DNA from: Mariniphaga anaerophila
Lineage (GTDB): Bacteria > Bacteroidota > Bacteroidia > Bacteroidales > Prolixibacteraceae
DNA: 64,000 nucleotides
Reading direction: 5' to 3'
NCBI RefSeq assembly: GCF_900129025.1
Contig: NZ_FQUM01000003.1
Span: 372,001-436,000 of the forward strand
Shown: positions 27,583 to 37,003 of the stretch, piece after piece
How the letters are laid out: each line of letters begins with the position of its first letter
Position numbering within the stretch: position 1 is the first letter of the stretch
The notes under the pieces: model-generated
Database searches by the model: none
Seen by the model: the letters and a program-made list of their open reading frames with translations, nothing else
What the model was told of the DNA's origin: nothing
Translations under genes and position numbers: made by a program

Positions 27583-28185
27583 TTATTTTGTCAGCATCGA
27601 GTCGATGAGATCAATTCCTTTTTTTGTTGAAATTCCGCGGATAAAATTCAAAGTAAGGCTGTGAAAAACATCAGCGTAATTGTATTCTTCACGCGGAAAA
27701 ATTGCCTCGTTGGCCAGCAAATTTTTTTGTTCATGAAAAAGCTTTGCCACAATCGGAATATTAATTTCGGGCCTGAAAAAGCCTTCGTCAATTCCCTGCT
27801 GCAACAACTCTTTTGTAAAAAGAAATGCCTCTTTTTCATTTTTCGTTCGCAAGCTGTTCCAGGTTTCCGGGTAAAATTTTTCCAGGTCGCGAAAGAAAAC
27901 CGGATTAACAGAATTCATCGCTTTAATACCTTCATCTAAAAACGAAAAAATGGTTTCTACTACATTTCTAGAAGAGTCGCAAACTTCTTTACTCTTCTCC
28001 CGGTGTTTATGCCTTAGGCTTCTGATACAAGTATGAACCAACGATGTTTTATCTTTGAACGCTTCATAAACTGTACGTTTCGACATTCCCAAAGCCGCTG
28101 CAATCGCGTCCATCGTCACATTTCTAATTCCAAACTGCATAAACTGCCTGGTTGCTTCGTCAACTATTCTATCGTGTACTTCCAT
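27583..28185 (-). CDS. TetR-family transcriptional regulator
   Basis: A 200-residue repressor-type protein with an N-terminal helix-turn-helix (about 8-50: QFGIRNVTMDAIAAALGMSKRTVYEAFKDK) and an all-helical ligand-binding part. It is the first gene of the efflux operon. A palindrome 29 bp upstream of its start is a candidate site for autoregulation, which would also control the pump. The ligand is presumably a pump substrate. Confidence 0.93.
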   Translation of the reverse strand: MEVHDRIVDEATRQFMQFGIRNVTMDAIAAALGMSKRTVYEAFKDKTSLVHTCIRSLRHKHREKSKEVCDSSRNVVETIFSFLDEGIKAMNSVNPVFFRDLEKFYPETWNSLRTKNEKEAFLFTKELLQQGIDEGFFRPEINIPIVAKLFHEQKNLLANEAIFPREEYNYADVFHSLTLNFIRGISTKKGIDLIDSMLTK

Positions 28186-28213
28186 TCAAAAAATTTAAGA
28201 GCGCTAATTTAGC

Positions 28214-28243
28214 AGAAAACTAAAAACACGCTGAAAGTTTTCT
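28214..28243. promoter_or_regulatory. candidate TetR operator
   Basis: A perfect 8-bp inverted repeat, AGAAAACT (28214-28221) and AGTTTTCT (28236-28243), with a 14-bp spacer, directly upstream of the tetR-family gene. The 30-bp size and symmetry fit a TetR-type dimer site. Confidence 0.5.
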
Positions 28244-28337
28244 ACGAAATAAATAGATTTATCGGTAAAAGGTGAAAATCGGGACAGAAACGAAACAGAA
28301 AACAAAGGAAATTTAACGCTGGCGACCAAAAGCCTGT

Positions 28338-28955
28338 TTACCGAACAAAAGTGAGGATGGTTATAAAAATGCTCCAGATGCTAATACCATTTATAAAAAG
28401 CATTTCTGTAACGCCGGTCACTCCGTTTCTTAAAACCGATGCCAATGTTACCAGCACAGTTCCTCCAATAATTATCAGGCCGGAAACTCCCAAGAAATGC
28501 ATGTCAGGCAACAACGCAGTCTGAAACATTATTACCAGCGCAGGCAATGTTAAAAAAACCACACCCGCCAACAAATTGTGTGTCAGCCGCTGAATGCTCG
28601 TTTTTAAATGCTTTCTGCTGTATGGATAAATATTATGAGGCACAAAAGCCAGCAGGGTCAAAAACGCAAAACTATAATCAATCTGCCGCATTAGCCGCTC
28701 ATTTTCACCCAAATCGTAAAACTGAGTAAGCAGCCAAAAAAACAGGTAATTTAAAACAGCAATGGCAAAAAGCAGATGTTTGTACCCCCGCACATACATT
28801 TTGCCGTACAATTTTTTATTGCTCAAAAAGCTCAGCGTATATTTCTTCAAATCGAAATTAATATGCTGAATGCTTTTTTTAACAGCGTAAGGAAGTACTC
28901 CTGCGTAAACAAAGCCCACCAGTAAAATGCCCAGTTTTATAAAAATCGTTTTCAC
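28338..28955 (-). CDS. integral membrane protein of unknown function, six predicted segments
   Basis: A 205-residue hydrophobic protein. Membrane segments are visible at about 6-25, 62-80, 94-112, 127-150, 154-176 and 180-202, with a short positively charged loop KKSIQHINFDLKKY after the first and conserved-looking FVPHNIYPYSRKH after the third. It could belong to the DUF998-like group, but I do not recognise it securely. It is divergent from the patatin-like gene and downstream of nothing obvious; function not assigned. Confidence 0.6.
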   Translation of the reverse strand: MKTIFIKLGILLVGFVYAGVLPYAVKKSIQHINFDLKKYTLSFLSNKKLYGKMYVRGYKHLLFAIAVLNYLFFWLLTQFYDLGENERLMRQIDYSFAFLTLLAFVPHNIYPYSRKHLKTSIQRLTHNLLAGVVFLTLPALVIMFQTALLPDMHFLGVSGLIIIGGTVLVTLASVLRNGVTGVTEMLFINGISIWSIFITILTFVR

Positions 28956-29102
28956 TTATCCGTAAAAATAACAGAAGATATCCAAAATTCGATTCATTCA
29001 AAAACAAACTGTAAATTCTGCCTGGATAAAAGCTTATGCATTCGCTCAGAAAAAAGAAATGGACTAATTTTATCGTTGTTTTTCTTTAAATCCAATAACA
29101 TC

Positions 29103-30020
29103 ATGAAACAAAAAATTGCTTTAGCATTGGGAAGCGGTGGCGCCCGCGGCCTGGCACATATCGGTGTAATTGAGGAGCTGGAAAAACAAAATTTTGAAAT
29201 TACCTCAATTAGCGGATGTTCCATGGGAACCCTCATTGCGGGTTTCTACGCCATGGGCAAACTCAATGTTTACAAAGAATGGGTTAGCACGTTAAGAAAA
29301 CGCGACGTTTACAGTCTTATGGATATTACACTAAGCCAGAATGGGTTACTCAAAGGAGAACGGGTTTTCAATAAAATGAAAGAGATGATTCCCGATATGC
29401 TGATTGAGGACATGAATATCCCCTTTGCGGCTGTGGCTACCGACATTAACAACCAGGAAGAAGTGGTTTTTACAAGCGGAAGTTTTTATACCGCTGCCAG
29501 AGCTTCCATTGCCATCCCCGCTATATTTACACCGTTTACGTCGGGCAACAAAATATTTGTCGATGGCGGACTGCTTAACCCGGTACCGGTAAACCACCTG
29601 AAACGCACGGACGGCGATCTGCTTGTGGCTGTTAATTTATACGACACACAGCCGCCAACCGAAAACCCGGATAACGATAAAAAAGAAAACCCGGGAAATA
29701 AGCCGGAAAAACAGAACAGCCAAAAGCCGATGCATGTTAACAGTAGTATCGAATACCTGCAGAATAAAATACGGGAGCTGCTACCAAAATCTGACAACAA
29801 AATACAGGGACACCTCAACCTGTTGCAGCTTACTTCTTCGATGATGCTGACTCGTATTTCAAACCTTCAACTGGAGCTGAACAAACCGGACATCCTCATC
29901 AGCATTCCGGCAGACGCAGCAAAAACATTCGAGTTTTACAAAGCAAATCAACTGATAAAAGAAGGCACAGAAAAAGCGCAGGAAGCAATTAATGCGTATA
30001 AAAACAGGCAGAAAAGCTAG
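29103..30020 (+). CDS. patatin-like phospholipase family protein
   Basis: Serine acyl hydrolase of 305 residues, probably cytoplasmic or membrane-associated, as no signal peptide is seen. The ATG at 29103 (MKQKIALALGSGGARGLAHIG) starts the domain directly; a longer frame adds nine residues of no family match. The oxyanion loop GSGGARG (10-16), nucleophile elbow GCSMG with S40, and the catalytic Asp in VDGGLLNPVP (D154) are all present. After the domain (about 190-220) comes a Lys/Asn/Pro-rich linker, then a helical tail. It resembles the RssA/bacterial patatin group; the lipid substrate is unknown. Confidence 0.9.
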   Translation: MKQKIALALGSGGARGLAHIGVIEELEKQNFEITSISGCSMGTLIAGFYAMGKLNVYKEWVSTLRKRDVYSLMDITLSQNGLLKGERVFNKMKEMIPDMLIEDMNIPFAAVATDINNQEEVVFTSGSFYTAARASIAIPAIFTPFTSGNKIFVDGGLLNPVPVNHLKRTDGDLLVAVNLYDTQPPTENPDNDKKENPGNKPEKQNSQKPMHVNSSIEYLQNKIRELLPKSDNKIQGHLNLLQLTSSMMLTRISNLQLELNKPDILISIPADAAKTFEFYKANQLIKEGTEKAQEAINAYKNRQKS

Positions 30021-30055
30021 CAGTTCAGAAGAAACAAAAACAGACTGCACTTCAT

Positions 30056-30088
30056 CCGTAAATTTTATCATTTCAGTAAATTTTACGG
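30056..30088. promoter_or_regulatory. paired direct/inverted AT-rich repeat upstream of the second RND operon
   Basis: GTAAATTTTA occurs twice in direct orientation (30058-30067 and 30076-30085), 18 bp apart, and the outer CCGTAAA/TTTACGG (30056-30062 and 30082-30088) form an inverted repeat. It lies about 170 bp before the adaptor gene and 40 bp after the patatin gene, so it could be an operator of the RND operon or a weak terminator. Confidence 0.4.
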
Positions 30089-30255
30089 ACATTAAAAATA
30101 CTGAATAGCTTATTTTCGGATGATTTTCTTCAGGCTCTTAACGAAATAAAAACAATATATTATAAGTATTGCGGATGAGTGAAAATCATATAAAATGAGA
30201 CGTTTACTCTCTCTTCCTGATTTCACTTATTCCTTAAACAAAAAATTCAAAACAG

Positions 30256-31323
30256 ATGAAACTATTAAGAAACAGTGTATTTTTTTTACTTTCTCTGGCT
30301 ACACTTTCCGGCTGTTTAAACAAAAACAGCGGGCAATCAGAAATTATCAGAAAAGTAAAAGTTGAAACCGTGTGCCGGGCCGATTCGATTCTGGTAAAAA
30401 ATTACCCCGGAATTACCAAAGAGGCCGGAGAAGTGAACCTGGCATTCCGCGTAGCTGGGCCAATTCAAAAAATACAGATAAAAGAAGGCGATTATGTGCA
30501 AGCCGGACAGATGGTGGCGCAAATTGATCCGCGCGACTACGAAATACAGCTGGAAGCAGCGCAGGCACAATATGATCAGGTAAAAGCCGAAGCCGACCGC
30601 GTAATCGAACTCCACAACCGGGAAAGCGTAGCAGGAAACGATTACGACAAAGCAGTTTCCGGACTAAAAATGGTTACTACCCAACTAAAACATGCCAAAG
30701 ATCAACTGAACGACACCAAACTTCTGGCTCCGGTTTCGGGGTACATTCAAAAAGTCAATTTCCGGGAAAAGGAACTGATTGACACGGGAATGCCGCTTGC
30801 CTCGTTGATTGACGTGGGGCATTACCAGGTTGAAGTGGAAATACCGGTATCGTTGTACATCAAACGCAAAAACATTGTTTCCTTCTCCGGCAATCAGCCC
30901 GACTTGTCGGAAAAAAACTTTCCACTGCAACTGCTCAGCTACAGCAAAAAAGCAAACAACAACCAACTTTATAAATTGCAGCTTGGCGTAAAACCTGCCG
31001 ACCTTCCCGGACTGGCGCCAGGAATGGATGTGCTCGTAAAAATTTCGTACACAAACGATGCAGAACCACTGGCCTGTGTTCCGTTAAACGCATTGTTTAA
31101 TAGAAACGGCAAAACTTACGTTTGGATTTATCAGCCAGACGAAACCGTTAAAATGCGGGAAGTGGTAACTGACAAACTCACAGGCGACGGCCGTATTCGA
31201 ATTAAAGAAGGGTTACAAGTAAAAGAGCAGGTAGTAGTTGCCGGCGTAAACAGCCTCAACGAAAACGAGAAGGTAAAACTACTTGAGCCCGTTTCTGAAA
31301 CCAACGTGGGAGGACTCATGTAA
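30256..31323 (+). CDS. RND periplasmic adaptor, lipoprotein (second system)
   Basis: A 355-residue membrane-fusion lipoprotein; the lipobox is TLSGC (Cys20). The first lipoyl half has GPIQKIQIKEGDYVQAGQMVAQID, the helical hairpin region follows, and the second lipoyl half is LLAPVSGYIQKVNF. It is the first gene of a new operon that runs without gaps into the pump (its stop overlaps the pump ATG by one base). Compared with the adaptor of the first system it is of similar size but clearly a different sequence. Confidence 0.92.
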   Translation: MKLLRNSVFFLLSLATLSGCLNKNSGQSEIIRKVKVETVCRADSILVKNYPGITKEAGEVNLAFRVAGPIQKIQIKEGDYVQAGQMVAQIDPRDYEIQLEAAQAQYDQVKAEADRVIELHNRESVAGNDYDKAVSGLKMVTTQLKHAKDQLNDTKLLAPVSGYIQKVNFREKELIDTGMPLASLIDVGHYQVEVEIPVSLYIKRKNIVSFSGNQPDLSEKNFPLQLLSYSKKANNNQLYKLQLGVKPADLPGLAPGMDVLVKISYTNDAEPLACVPLNALFNRNGKTYVWIYQPDETVKMREVVTDKLTGDGRIRIKEGLQVKEQVVVAGVNSLNENEKVKLLEPVSETNVGGLM

Positions 31324-34300
31324 TGTATCTTACTGAATTAACATTCCGCAGAAAAGCCATCATCTGGTTCATCCTGTTTTGCATGGTGGCGGGCGGCGTT
31401 CTTGCTTTTCGTTCCATCAGTAAACTGGAAGACCCGGAGCTGAAAGTAATGATGTCGCAAATAGTAACCATTTACCCGGGAGCAACAGCCCACGAGGTTG
31501 AAATGCAGGTTACCCATGTAATTGAAGAAGAACTAAGCACGCTGGGCGATGTGGAAACCATCCGGTCCAAGTCGATGCCAAACCTTTCTATTGTTACCGT
31601 AATGCTCGAACTTACTGTTCCTCAACAGGAAATTGAGCAACGCTGGGATTTCCTGCGCCGCCGGATGAGCGAAGTGGTTGACAAACTTCCGAAAGGCGTT
31701 CAGAAGCCAATGGTTTACGACAACTTTGGCGATGTGTATGGCATGTTCTACGCAATGACAGGCGACGGATATTCCTACAAGGAAATGAACAAGATGGCGC
31801 AGTTTGTAAAGCGCGAAATGGCAGCAGTAAAAGGAGTAGCCCGCGTTGAAGTATTCGGAAAACAGCAACCGGTTACCGAAATAGTTTTCAATCCTTCGAA
31901 AATGGGAGAGCTGGGCGTTTATCCTTTTCAGGTGATAGCGGCCCTGCAAGGAGAAAATGCAGCGATTTACCCCGGCAGCCTGCAAACAGGCAATCAGTTA
32001 CTCAACATTTCGGTGAATGGCAAAATTGCCAGCGCCTCCGACGTGGCCAACGTAATTATAAAAGGCCTCGACGGCAGCCTTTTTAAAATCTCAGACATTG
32101 CGCAGGTAAACGAAGTTTACACCGAACCTCCCCGCAACAACATGCACCTGAACAATAAAGATGCAATCGCCATTTCCCTTTCCATGGAATCGGGCGAAAA
32201 CATTGTTGAAGTAGGCAAACGCGTAGAAAAAAGGCTGGAAGAACTAAAAAAAGACATTCCGGCAGGGTACGAATTCGAGAAGGTCTTTTTTCAGCCCGAC
32301 CTGGTAAAACACGCCATTGGCGGTTTTATGTGGAACCTTGTGGCATCTGTGCTCATTGTTATTCTGGTGCTAATGCTTTCCATGGGTTTCCGCAGCGGGT
32401 TTATTATTGGTACCGGACTGCTGCTGACTATTCTGGCCACGTTCCCTATTCTGCTGGCAGCCGGCGGAACGCTTCAGCGCATTTCACTGGGCGCATTTAT
32501 TGTGGCCATGGGAATGCTGGTTGACAATGCCATTGTTGTTATCGACGGCATTTTAGTCGATTTAAAAAAGGGAGTAAAACGAAAAAAAGCGCTGGTACAA
32601 CCGGCAACCCGCACAGCCTGGCCGCTTTTCGGAGCCACATTTATTGCAGTGGCAGCTTTTCTGCCGGTATATCTTTCGAAAGATGCAGCAGGAACTTATG
32701 CCCGCGATTTATTTGTAGTGCTCTGCATTTCTCTATTTATCAGCTGGGCACTGGCAATGACGCAGGTACCGCTGTTTTCTGAAATGCTCTTGAAAAAGAA
32801 AAAGAAGGACAAAAAAACAAAAGAGCTTTATCAGGGCTGGGGGTACAAAAAATTCAGAAACATACTGGGGCTGATGCTTCGCTACAAAACAGTAACACTT
32901 ATTGTAGCTGTGCTGTTGCTGGCTGTTGCTGCTTTCAATTTTCAAAACATCAAAAAAACCTTCTTCCCCGATTTTAACTACAATCAGGTTTACATTGAAT
33001 ACAGGCTCCCGGCAGACACCGGCCCGCAAAAAGTAAACGCCGATCTGAAGCAAATCACCGATTATTTTCTTTCGCTGAAAGAAGTAAAACAGGTTGTTAC
33101 CAGTCACGGGCAAACACCTACGCGCTATTGTTTGGTGCGACCAATGGGAGAAGCAGCCGACAATTACGGCGAATTGATTGTGGATTTTGAAGATTACGAA
33201 ACCATGATTCGGATGAAGCCGGTACTTAGCGACTACCTGCATAACAATTTCCCGGACGCACGCACACGCATTCGAAAATACAATCTATCCATTAAAGCAT
33301 CGCACACGGTAGAGGTGGAATTCACAGGGCCCGACCCGGCTGTTTTGCGCAACTTAAGCGCCCGGGCTCAGGAAATATTCAGAAATAATCCGTATGCAGA
33401 TCCTTACACAATTGAAGACGACTGGGAACCCATGGGACAGGCAATGGTAGCAGATTACATGCAGCAGTCGGCACGCAGAGCAGGAGCATCGCGTTCTGAT
33501 GTGGGCAATGCCATTCTTGCTGCCACAGACGGCCTTCCAATTGGAGAATATTTTGAAGGGCAAACCCGCGTAGGTATCGTAATGAAACTGCGAAATGCCG
33601 ATGGATCAAAAATAGAAAACCTGGACGATATCCCGGTGTGGAGCATGATGCCCAACCTTGCGGGGGTGGATGAATCAACCATCCAGGAACTGCTAACAGG
33701 AATAAAATCGATAGATGACCTGACCGGGGAACTGGTTAGTCCGGTGCCGCTGAGCGCCGTCACCCGCGGAGTAAATCTCGAATGGCAGGAACAGGTAATT
33801 CGCAGGGTAAACGGACAACGAGGCCTGCAAGTACAGTGCGAACCTCTGGACGGCTACAGTCCGGAACTGGTGCGGGCGACCATGCTCGACGAAATCAAAA
33901 GCATTCCCCTTCCTGACGGATACAAAGCAGTCTGGGTTGGTGAGCATGAACTCCAGGGCGATGCGCTGCACAATATCTTCAGTTATCTGCCCATTTCCAT
34001 TATGCTTATAATTCTTACCCTCATTTTACTTTTTAACGATTTCAGAAAACCGCTGATTGTTATTTCCTGCATTCCAATGGCTTTTGTGGGTATTGTGCCG
34101 GGAATGATTGTTACCGGCCAGCCGTTTACATTCATGGCAATTATCGGGTCGTTCGGGTTAATGGGAATGATTGTAAAAAACGCCATTGTGTTGCTCGACG
34201 AAGTTGAAAACCTTATTGCCGAAGGCGTTGAAAAATATTATGCCGTAATTAATGCTACCATTTCGCGTACACGCCCGGTATTGCTGGCATCGTTCACCAC

Positions 34301-34481
34301 TATTCTGGGGATGATTCCGCTGCTCAGCGATCCCATGTACTCCAGCATGGCAGTGGCAATTATAAGCGGATTACTTGTGGGAACAGTAATTACACTGCTG
34401 TTTGTGCCCATTTTATATGCCGCTTTTTATGGGGTAAAAAAAATTAAAGAACCTGAAAAAAGAAGAGAGATTCAGTCATGA
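31323..34481 (+). CDS. RND efflux transporter (second system)
   Basis: A 1052-residue RND transporter with the usual 12 membrane segments and two periplasmic loops. It begins LTELTFRRKAIIWFILF. In TM4 the relay motif reads AMGMLVDNAIVVIDG, so the second of the two Asp found in AcrB-type pumps is Asn; the first system keeps VDD. The C-terminal half has GMIVKNAIVLLDE and SRTRPVLLASFTTILGM. The 5' end overlaps the adaptor stop and the 3' end overlaps the tolC-type ATG by 4 bases, indicating translational coupling. The substrate is unknown. Confidence 0.93.
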   Translation: MYLTELTFRRKAIIWFILFCMVAGGVLAFRSISKLEDPELKVMMSQIVTIYPGATAHEVEMQVTHVIEEELSTLGDVETIRSKSMPNLSIVTVMLELTVPQQEIEQRWDFLRRRMSEVVDKLPKGVQKPMVYDNFGDVYGMFYAMTGDGYSYKEMNKMAQFVKREMAAVKGVARVEVFGKQQPVTEIVFNPSKMGELGVYPFQVIAALQGENAAIYPGSLQTGNQLLNISVNGKIASASDVANVIIKGLDGSLFKISDIAQVNEVYTEPPRNNMHLNNKDAIAISLSMESGENIVEVGKRVEKRLEELKKDIPAGYEFEKVFFQPDLVKHAIGGFMWNLVASVLIVILVLMLSMGFRSGFIIGTGLLLTILATFPILLAAGGTLQRISLGAFIVAMGMLVDNAIVVIDGILVDLKKGVKRKKALVQPATRTAWPLFGATFIAVAAFLPVYLSKDAAGTYARDLFVVLCISLFISWALAMTQVPLFSEMLLKKKKKDKKTKELYQGWGYKKFRNILGLMLRYKTVTLIVAVLLLAVAAFNFQNIKKTFFPDFNYNQVYIEYRLPADTGPQKVNADLKQITDYFLSLKEVKQVVTSHGQTPTRYCLVRPMGEAADNYGELIVDFEDYETMIRMKPVLSDYLHNNFPDARTRIRKYNLSIKASHTVEVEFTGPDPAVLRNLSARAQEIFRNNPYADPYTIEDDWEPMGQAMVADYMQQSARRAGASRSDVGNAILAATDGLPIGEYFEGQTRVGIVMKLRNADGSKIENLDDIPVWSMMPNLAGVDESTIQELLTGIKSIDDLTGELVSPVPLSAVTRGVNLEWQEQVIRRVNGQRGLQVQCEPLDGYSPELVRATMLDEIKSIPLPDGYKAVWVGEHELQGDALHNIFSYLPISIMLIILTLILLFNDFRKPLIVISCIPMAFVGIVPGMIVTGQPFTFMAIIGSFGLMGMIVKNAIVLLDEVENLIAEGVEKYYAVINATISRTRPVLLASFTTILGMIPLLSDPMYSSMAVAIISGLLVGTVITLLFVPILYAAFYGVKKIKEPEKRREIQS

Positions 34482-35899
34482 AAACAATCAATTATATTGC
34501 ACTTCTCATTTTAATAGTTTCTACGTTGCAGGCAGCCGGACAGGAACAGATGACTCTGCTCCGGGCCCGGGAAATGGCGTTAATGAAAAACGAAAGCCTG
34601 AAAATTGCAGGCAAACAACTGGAAAAATCCGAAGCACAAAAAGCAGCTGTAAAAACCATGCGCTTACCCAGTTTTTCGGCCACGGGCACCGGCATTTACC
34701 AGAACAAAGATTTTGAAATGGAGCTGACACTGCCAACCAAAACACCAAATCTGGCTACCGGCGAACTGGATCCAAACATTTTGGTAGACCCGTCTACCGG
34801 GACTCCGGTAATCGGACCCGATGGAAACCCCGTATTCAATATGTATGCATGGTTGCCGCTGAATGTTAGTTTAAGCGGCGCATACCTGGCCGGAGTAGCA
34901 CTGGAACAGCCTGTTTATACCGGCGGCAAAATAAACGCGGGCAACCGAATGGCCAGCATCGGTATTGAAATGGCGGATGAAAACATCGAGTTGGAAAGGA
35001 TGAAAACCATTGCCGAAGCAGACAATGCATACTGGACGTACATTTCTGTTTTCCAAAAAGTAAAAGTGGCGCAGCAGGCTGTGGATCTTCTTGATGAGTT
35101 GGTTAAAAAAGCAACCGATGCACACGATGTGGGAATGTCGAGCAGAAACGATTTACTGAAGGCACAAGTGGGATACAATAATGCAAAACTCAATCTGCAA
35201 AAAGCGCAAAACGGACTCGAACTCAGTCGCATGGTTTTGTGCAGGGTTACGGGGCTGCCGTTTAACACGGCAATTACTGCGTTAGACACAACTGTTATGG
35301 TGAATGCCCCCGTGGAGCTTGTTCTGGAAGATGAAACAATAAAACAACGACCGGAGTACAAATTGTTGCAAAAAAACATCGCCCTGCAGGAGCAAAATAT
35401 ACTTATGACAAAGTCTGATTTTCTACCAACTGCAGGAATTCAGGCAGGATACAACCACTTGGGCGGCGTTAAATTTAGCGACACCGAGTTTACAAACACC
35501 AGCCTCAATGTGCTGGCTTCGGTAAAAATTCCCATTTTCCATTGGGGAGAAGGAGTGAAAAAAATCAACGCCGCAAAAATCGACAAAGAGATAAAAGAGC
35601 TTGAGCTGGGAAAAAATGAACAACTGATGAAACTGGAAGCAGAACAGGCAAAACTAAACTTACAATTGGCCTGGGAACGCATCCGGATGAATGAAACTGC
35701 GTTGGAGCAAGCCGAAGAAAACCTGCGGGTGGCGCGCGACAATTACGAAGTCGGGATGGAAACCATTACCGATTTATTGATGGCGCAAACCAACTGGCAA
35801 CAAGCTTCGGGCGAACTAATCGACTCCCGGGCCGACTTCAAACTAAAAGAAACAGCCTGGTTAAAAGCAACCGGAAAGTTGGGGATTTCCGAAAGGTAA
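34478..35899 (+). CDS. TolC-family outer-membrane efflux protein (second system)
   Basis: A 473-residue outer-membrane channel with a signal peptide (about residue 21, LQAAGQ). The helical repeats are seen in ALMKNESLKIAGKQLEKSEAQKAAV and in LRVARDNYEVGMETITDLLMAQTNWQQASGEL. A Pro/Gly-rich insert of about 45 residues (about 85-130) lies before the second strand pair. It is the third subunit gene of the second pump and precedes the sensor kinase by 66 bp. Confidence 0.9.
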   Translation: MKTINYIALLILIVSTLQAAGQEQMTLLRAREMALMKNESLKIAGKQLEKSEAQKAAVKTMRLPSFSATGTGIYQNKDFEMELTLPTKTPNLATGELDPNILVDPSTGTPVIGPDGNPVFNMYAWLPLNVSLSGAYLAGVALEQPVYTGGKINAGNRMASIGIEMADENIELERMKTIAEADNAYWTYISVFQKVKVAQQAVDLLDELVKKATDAHDVGMSSRNDLLKAQVGYNNAKLNLQKAQNGLELSRMVLCRVTGLPFNTAITALDTTVMVNAPVELVLEDETIKQRPEYKLLQKNIALQEQNILMTKSDFLPTAGIQAGYNHLGGVKFSDTEFTNTSLNVLASVKIPIFHWGEGVKKINAAKIDKEIKELELGKNEQLMKLEAEQAKLNLQLAWERIRMNETALEQAEENLRVARDNYEVGMETITDLLMAQTNWQQASGELIDSRADFKLKETAWLKATGKLGISER

Positions 35900-35965
35900 T
35901 TCATAAGAAACCCCACGAATTAGTATTCTTTACTACTTTTGATTAGCCATCAAATTGTATTCGAA

Positions 35966-37003
35966 ATGAAAAGCGACGAACTCCATTTCATCAGCCGGTT
36001 ATCAGCGTACACACTGAAAAGTTTTTTTATCAGGGTGGCGCTGGTAAGCGGTGTGGGGTTATTGTTTTTCTTTCTTTCGGTACAAATTACCGGAGACGAA
36101 ACGCTAAAAGTTACTGCGCTGGAATATTTTCAGGTAGTAATAATTTTCAATATTATCAGCGAAAGCAACGTGCTTTTGGATCATCTGGCGGAACACTTTC
36201 TACCAATTCCCGAAAAAATAAGCCTGCGTGTGGTTTTGCATTTTCTGGTAAGCCTGTTTATCGGAATTACCTCTATTTTCTACTTTTACCTGGTTGCAAA
36301 AGAAGCCCTCTTTTTTTCCCATCCGTTTGTGCAACTAATGATGCTTTTCGGCGTAATTTTTATTTTCATTCTCATCCTCGTTTCCATAACGCTGCGCATT
36401 ATTGGCAAATGGGTTTATTCAATACGGCAACTGGAAGAAATGAAAAGCCTGAAACTGAAAAGCGATTACAACTCGCTGCAGGCTCAGTTGAATCCGCATT
36501 TTCTTTTCAATAACCTGAGTGTTCTGAAGTCGATGATTGTATTTGACCAGGATGCCGCTATCCATTTCACCCAGAACTTTACAGACTTTTACCGCTACGT
36601 ACTGCAAAGCAAAGATAAAACTACCGTAAAGCTGTCGGAGGAGCTCGAATTTATTGACGCTTACACGGCCATCCACCGCGAACGAATGGGCGAAGCACTC
36701 CGGGTTGTTACCGAAGTAAATGATTCTGCCTTAAAAAAAGAGATTCCGCCACTGGCGTTGCAACTACTGGTAGAAAATGCAATAAAACACAACATTGCAG
36801 TAAAAGACACACCGTTGGTTGTGCTTATCAAATCGAATGAGGAAACACTTACGGTCAGAAACAATTTGAATTTAAAAGAATCTGCTTTTTCAGAAAAAAC
36901 CGGGTTGAAAAACCTCCAAGAACGCTACTCCATGTTAACCGATCAACCAATGAAAATAATTTCAGGGGAAGATTTTTTTGAAGTAAAAATCCCGTTGCTA
37001 TGA
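35966..37003 (+). CDS. LytS/YehU-type membrane histidine kinase
   Basis: A 345-residue sensor kinase. The ATG at 35966 (MKSDELHFISRLSAYTLKSF) is preferred over the TTG at 35939. Four membrane segments occupy about 22-145, then a short coil, the His-kinase box of the LytS family QAQLNPHFLFNNLSVL (H178), and a HATPase region with LLVENAIKHNI and NLQERY. There is no extracellular domain large enough to bind a ligand, so sensing is probably through the membrane. It overlaps the LytTR regulator gene by 4 bases and follows the RND operon, so it probably senses the pump substrate or envelope stress. Confidence 0.9.
   Translation: MKSDELHFISRLSAYTLKSFFIRVALVSGVGLLFFFLSVQITGDETLKVTALEYFQVVIIFNIISESNVLLDHLAEHFLPIPEKISLRVVLHFLVSLFIGITSIFYFYLVAKEALFFSHPFVQLMMLFGVIFIFILILVSITLRIIGKWVYSIRQLEEMKSLKLKSDYNSLQAQLNPHFLFNNLSVLKSMIVFDQDAAIHFTQNFTDFYRYVLQSKDKTTVKLSEELEFIDAYTAIHRERMGEALRVVTEVNDSALKKEIPPLALQLLVENAIKHNIAVKDTPLVVLIKSNEETLTVRNNLNLKESAFSEKTGLKNLQERYSMLTDQPMKIISGEDFFEVKIPLL

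Noticed and set aside
30120-30189. ATGATTTTC and GAAAATCAT, an inverted 9-mer pair 52 bp apart
   Set aside because: In AT-rich DNA such a pair is likely by chance at this distance.
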